A DNA stretch of 42,744 nt from JBMOLK01 sp049325575 (lineage in GTDB: Bacteria > Bacillota > Clostridia > Acetivibrionales > Acetivibrionaceae), in assembly GCA_049325575.1 (NCBI GenBank), contig JBMOLK010000283.1, positions 1-42,744 on the forward strand, in the 5' to 3' direction. The position numbers and the translations under genes are program-made. Under the pieces are notes generated by a model. The model did no database searches, was not told where the DNA came from, and worked only from the letters and a program-made list of their open reading frames with translations. Of the stretch, positions 39,261 to 42,744 are shown one piece after another. Numbering within the stretch: the first letter of the stretch is position 1; the number at the start of each line of letters is the position of its first letter.

Positions 39261-40499
39261 ATGTACAGTTTAAAGGAAATATCAAAAATCGATCCCGAGG
39301 TTGCCGGCGCAATTGAGGAGGAGGTTAACCGTCAAAGAAATAAGATAGAACTTATTGCATCTGAAAACTTTGTAAGTAATGCTGTTATGGAAGCCATGGG
39401 TACGCCCCTTACAAACAAATATGCTGAAGGATACCCTGCAAAAAGGTATTATGGCGGATGCGAGTGTGTTGATGTTGTTGAAAACTTGGCCATAGAACGC
39501 GCCAAGCAGATTTTTGGAGCGGAGCATGCCAATGTTCAGCCTCATTCGGGTGCCCAGGCCAATATGGCAGTGTTTTTTGGAGTACTTAATCCGGGAGATA
39601 CAATACTTGGAATGGACCTCTCCCACGGTGGCCATTTAAGTCACGGAAGCCCGGTTAATATGTCAGGTAAGTATTATAAGGTTGTATCCTACGGTGTTAG
39701 ACAGGATAATTTCAGGATAGATTATGATGAATTAAGAAGAATAGCAAAAGAGAATAATCCCAAGTTAATTGTGGCAGGTGCCAGTGCTTATCCAAGAGTA
39801 CTGGATTTTAAAGCATTTAGAGAAATAGCTGATGAGGTCGGAGCTTATTTAATGGCCGATATAGCACATATTGCAGGCCTTGTAGCTGCAGGGCTTCACC
39901 CAAGTCCTGTTCCATATGCACATTTTGTTACCACTACCACCCATAAAACATTAAGAGGCCCAAGGGGCGGGATGATAATGTGCAAGAACGAGTTTGCAAA
40001 GCTGGTTGATAAAGCTGTATTCCCCGGTATACAGGGGGGACCTTTGATGCATATAATAGCTGCAAAGGCTGTTAGTTTTAAAGAAGTAATGTCTGAAGAG
40101 TTTAAACAGTACCAAGCTCAAATAGTTAAAAATGCTGGTGTTCTGGCTAATACATTATTGGAAAAGGGCCTTAATATAGTATCCGGCGGTACAGATAATC
40201 ACCTGATGCTTGTAGACCTAAGAAATAAGGGAGTCACCGGAAAAGAGGCACAGCATAAGCTGGATGAAGTGAATATCACCGTTAATAAGAATGGAATACC
40301 TTTTGATACCCAAAGTCCGTTTATTACCAGCGGCATCAGAATAGGTACTCCGGCGGTTACTGCAAGAGGAATGAAGGAAGAGGATATGGTAGAGATTGCA
40401 GATCTCATTAATCTTGCCATTACGGATTATGATAACTCTAAGGAAAAAATAGTGGAAAGGGTAAAAATCCTTTGCGGTAAATATCCTTTATACAAATAG
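39261..40499 (+). CDS. glyA: Serine hydroxymethyltransferase
   Basis: 412 residues, full length. It begins with the ISKIDPEVAGAIEEEVNRQRNKIELIASENFVS signature; YAEGYPAKRYYGGCE follows, and the PLP lysine is K229 in TTTTHKTLRGPRGG. It interconverts serine and glycine with tetrahydrofolate, supplying one-carbon units. The start ATG has AGGAGG upstream. It is expressed from a consensus promoter through a tandem glycine riboswitch, so glycine level should set its synthesis; the gcv genes are the more familiar targets. Confidence 0.97.
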   Translation: MYSLKEISKIDPEVAGAIEEEVNRQRNKIELIASENFVSNAVMEAMGTPLTNKYAEGYPAKRYYGGCECVDVVENLAIERAKQIFGAEHANVQPHSGAQANMAVFFGVLNPGDTILGMDLSHGGHLSHGSPVNMSGKYYKVVSYGVRQDNFRIDYDELRRIAKENNPKLIVAGASAYPRVLDFKAFREIADEVGAYLMADIAHIAGLVAAGLHPSPVPYAHFVTTTTHKTLRGPRGGMIMCKNEFAKLVDKAVFPGIQGGPLMHIIAAKAVSFKEVMSEEFKQYQAQIVKNAGVLANTLLEKGLNIVSGGTDNHLMLVDLRNKGVTGKEAQHKLDEVNITVNKNGIPFDTQSPFITSGIRIGTPAVTARGMKEEDMVEIADLINLAITDYDNSKEKIVERVKILCGKYPLYK

Positions 40500-40512
40500 T
40501 ATTTTCTATCTT

Positions 40513-40546
40513 AAGACACTGGATTTTATCTTTCCGGTGTCTTTTA
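40513..40546 (+). terminator. Intrinsic terminator after glyA
   Basis: AAGACACTGGA and TTCCGGTGTCTT form a stem of about 10 bp followed by TTTATTTG. Confidence 0.75.
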
Positions 40547-40620
40547 TTTGTTTTCAGACAAAATTAAATGCTTCTACGTATCATATAATAAAATAGAACA
40601 AATCAAGGAGAGGATCATTT

Positions 40621-40818
40621 ATGAACAGAAAGTTGTACCTTTCTAATTCAGATAAAATAATAAGCGGTGTATGTGGTGGTATAGCTGAATATATGGGAAT
40701 AGATTCTACTTTGGTTAGGCTGATAACTGTAATACTTGCTATTATGAGTGGAATATGGCTGGGTGTTCTGGTTTACTTTGTTGCATGGGCTATAGTACCA
40801 AAGAGGCCCATATTCTGA
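40621..40818 (+). CDS. PspC domain membrane protein
   Basis: 65 residues, only a PspC domain: the basic lead KLYLSNSDKIISGVCGGIAEYMGIDSTLVRL is the family's signature and is followed by one membrane helix (about 35-57) ending VPKRPIF. Small PspC proteins are linked to envelope stress sensing, but no psp or liaI-type partner is here. Ribosome site AAGGAGAGG. Confidence 0.9.
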   Translation: MNRKLYLSNSDKIISGVCGGIAEYMGIDSTLVRLITVILAIMSGIWLGVLVYFVAWAIVPKRPIF

Positions 40819-40848
40819 TGTTATATATAGTTGGTTATAAAACTTGGA

Positions 40849-40924
40849 GGGTACATTTCTCTATATGATGACTTACATTGGTATTGGATTGCAGCTGTAA
40901 TAGTCATATGAAGAAGTTGTACCC
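40849..40924. terminator. Long-loop hairpin between the PspC and transglutaminase genes
   Basis: GGGTACA (40849-40855) pairs with TGTACCC (40918-40924), which is followed by TTTTTAG. The 62-base interior has further partly paired arms (ATATGA with TCATAT). It is probably a plus-strand terminator of unusual length, in the gap between convergent genes. Confidence 0.5.
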
Positions 40925-40952
40925 TTTTTAGTTTTATGCATTATAAAGATGC

Positions 40953-42744
40953 TTATATTTTTTGAAGAACATATGTGAGGAAGAAATATTTGACAAGCCC
41001 AAGATTCTTCCTTGAACTTAGCAGTATTTTATTGTAAAACTTAAAGACAATATTTTTTTCATCTTCTGTTACTTCAGCTTTACTGTATCTTGCTTTAATA
41101 AAAATTGCAGATATTTCGTCAAACTTGTATGGATAAAAATAACCGTAGTCATCCAATCTTTTTGCATATTCAAGAGGCGTCTCTCCTGCTTTGACAGGAG
41201 TACCCTGGTGCAGCAGATATTTTAGGAAGATTTCGTATAGCCTTATCACACTCTCCTTAGGATTCATTTTACCTATTTTGTTAAGCCTTCGTTTTCGCCT
41301 TATAATGCTAAGTATTAATATGCCAAATGGAATTATGACAACCAATATCAATACTGCTGCTAGAGTTGTGAGATGGGCTATACTGTTATCCTGGGAATTT
41401 TGGAGGTTCTCATAAGGTGCGCCTGCGTTTTGGCGATCATTAAAATCTTCCAAATACTGCCGGATTGTTTCTGTCTGGGGATCCATTCCCGCCATGTTGG
41501 GACCATAGCTTCCGGCAAAATAAAGGGACGACTCAAAAGTTGATGTAGGTTCAAAGGGAACCCATCCTATTCCTTCAAAATAGACCTCAACCCATGCGTG
41601 AGCCTGCTGGTTTGTAACTTCATAGAGATCACCTTTTACAGGGCGTGGGGGAAGAACATATCCTTCAACATAACGTGCCGGGATGCCGATACTTCTTGTG
41701 AGAATAACCATGGATGAAGCATAGTATGCACAGTAACCCTCCTTTTGATCAAAGAGAAAATAATCTACAAAGTCCCTGCCGGAAGGTGTGGCCCCAGGAG
41801 TCAGTGTATAGGTATAATTGCTTGAAAGATACTTTTCTATTGCTTTTACTTTATCATAGTTATTGGACTCTTCAGAGGTTATGGACAGGGCAAGATCTCT
41901 GACTCTCTGAGGGACAATAGGGGGAATCATAAGGTATTTATTATAAACATCATTTAAATAATAAGTTAATTTGACAAGGTCGTCAAATCTGTTGAGTAAG
42001 TCTTCGTAATTAGTTGAAAACAGCCCATTTGAACCTTTGATCATATGAAGGTTAAAATTCTGATGACTATATTGTGGAAGCGCTGTTTGCTGCGAAAAAT
42101 AACTTGAAAGGAAATCATAAACCCTTGCTGTTAAAACTTCACCGTTGGGAGAAAATCTTATAATATCCCTTAAATAACCTTCGTCAGAAGAATTCCATAT
42201 CTTTACACCATGCTCCCTGTAATAGTCACCCACTACATTTTGAAGATAGAATTTAAATACAAGATTGTATATTTCATTAGAGACCTTGTCAAGCTCTTTA
42301 GTATAAAGGCCAAATTCGCTTTGTCTGATTATCTTTTTAAAGCTTTCGCTATGCAGTTTAAAGCTATAGGTGTCAAATGAATAGCTGAAATTCTTCTCTA
42401 ATGCTTCACGAGAAGAAAAAATTCCATCCTGATTCACATTGATCAGGTCATTGTTTTTTTGAGGAAAGGTAAAGCCTTCGGATTTTAGGGGAACAAACAG
42501 GGATTTGGTTTTTATTTTTTCATACTTTACGTTAACCCTGTTTTTTGAGAGTATGTTTGATATGGTTTTATCGTCTTCTGAAAAAGCAGAAATGTTGGAG
42601 TCAGTTATTCCACTAAGGTTTATCAGTATGGGAAGGCCTGCTTTCATCTCGAAAACGTCAAAATCCATTTTGTTGAAGATTTTATCTGGTTCCCTGGCGA
42701 AAACAAAAGTATTGCCATCTCTAACTAACAATTCATTTGGATCA
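40953..42744 (-). CDS. Transglutaminase-like membrane protein (TgpA type), N-terminus outside the window
   Basis: The frame is open through the right edge, leaving about 597 residues; the usual N-terminal helices of this family lie outside. Residues below are counted from the TTG at 42731. The transglutaminase core has C334 in EGYCAYYASSMV, H378 in QQAHAWVEVYFEGIGW and E394 in VPFEPTS, the Cys-His-acid triad. One membrane helix (about 454-477) and a C-terminal cytoplasmic DUF4129-like region follow (YEIFLKYLLHQGTPVKAGETPLEYAKRL). Family members often sit with a MoxR ATPase and a DUF58 protein; here neither is visible. Probable extracytoplasmic protease or transamidase. Confidence 0.88.
   Translation of the reverse strand, partial: DPNELLVRDGNTFVFAREPDKIFNKMDFDVFEMKAGLPILINLSGITDSNISAFSEDDKTISNILSKNRVNVKYEKIKTKSLFVPLKSEGFTFPQKNNDLINVNQDGIFSSREALEKNFSYSFDTYSFKLHSESFKKIIRQSEFGLYTKELDKVSNEIYNLVFKFYLQNVVGDYYREHGVKIWNSSDEGYLRDIIRFSPNGEVLTARVYDFLSSYFSQQTALPQYSHQNFNLHMIKGSNGLFSTNYEDLLNRFDDLVKLTYYLNDVYNKYLMIPPIVPQRVRDLALSITSEESNNYDKVKAIEKYLSSNYTYTLTPGATPSGRDFVDYFLFDQKEGYCAYYASSMVILTRSIGIPARYVEGYVLPPRPVKGDLYEVTNQQAHAWVEVYFEGIGWVPFEPTSTFESSLYFAGSYGPNMAGMDPQTETIRQYLEDFNDRQNAGAPYENLQNSQDNSIAHLTTLAAVLILVVIIPFGILILSIIRRKRRLNKIGKMNPKESVIRLYEIFLKYLLHQGTPVKAGETPLEYAKRLDDYGYFYPYKFDEISAIFIKARYSKAEVTEDEKNIVFKFYNKILLSSRKNLGLVKYFFLTYVLQKI

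Noticed and set aside
1..42744. CRISPR array, tRNA, insertion sequence or prophage
   Set aside because: No regularly spaced direct repeats, tRNA-like cloverleaf or transposase or integrase motifs were seen on either strand.

Overview
The window is AT-rich chromosomal DNA from a spore-forming, anaerobic-type Firmicute (class Clostridia). The evidence is gene content and order: the block yqfC-yqfD-phoH-pgpH(yqfF)-ybeY-dgkA-cdd-era-yqzL-recO is a Firmicutes hallmark, spore genes (CotSA/CotS-like, YqfC/YqfD, PdaA) are scattered throughout, and the RNA devices are of clostridial type. A relative of the Acetivibrio/Ruminiclostridium group (clostridial cluster III) would fit, but that is inference. 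I saw no rRNA, tRNA, CRISPR array, phage or transposase; this is mostly core chromosome.

Layout. 1-4.7 kb: ZupT-type metal transporter (cut by the window edge), YibE/F membrane protein, a pabB-pabC pair in which pabB has lost its middle, and a LarE-type sulfur transferase. 4.9-6.1 kb: a clostridial protein of unknown function, possibly spore-related, and a DUF3343 protein. 6.1-12 kb (minus strand): dTDP-glucose 4,6-dehydratase, UDP-glucose dehydrogenase, a CotSA-like glycosyltransferase and two CotS-family kinase-like proteins, probably a spore-surface polysaccharide locus. 12-13.5 kb: three small minus-strand genes (amphi-Trp-like, coiled-coil, CBM25-like), followed by a 580-bp intergenic region with a structured repeat. 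14-16.5 kb: a nucleotidyltransferase/phosphomannomutase-like fusion whose mutase half has lost its catalytic motifs. 16.6-20.2 kb: two uncharacterised proteins, a divergent polysaccharide deacetylase and two DUF881 proteins. 20.4-30.1 kb: pdaA and the yqfC-to-recO block. 30.1-31.5 kb: a c-di-GMP-I riboswitch on the minus strand with no gene behind it, next to a PilZ (c-di-GMP receptor) gene. 31.6-38.9 kb: nifZ/iscS-thiI, a VanW protein, a DUF2225 protein, an AIR-synthase-like protein and an O-antigen-ligase-like membrane protein that may start at AUU. 38.9-40.5 kb: a tandem glycine riboswitch controlling glyA. The end holds a PspC-domain protein and a membrane transglutaminase cut by the right edge.

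The main points for a second look are: (i) the orphan c-di-GMP-I riboswitch facing recO, back to back with a PilZ gene that has a long leader; (ii) a precise in-frame loss of about 200 residues from PabB between two copies of a DLGR motif; (iii) a family of small intergenic hairpins (13.57, 17.70 and 20.40 kb) that keep a two-base bulge and show a compensatory base pair; (iv) an apparent AUU start; and (v) pseudo-enzyme domains in the polysaccharide genes.
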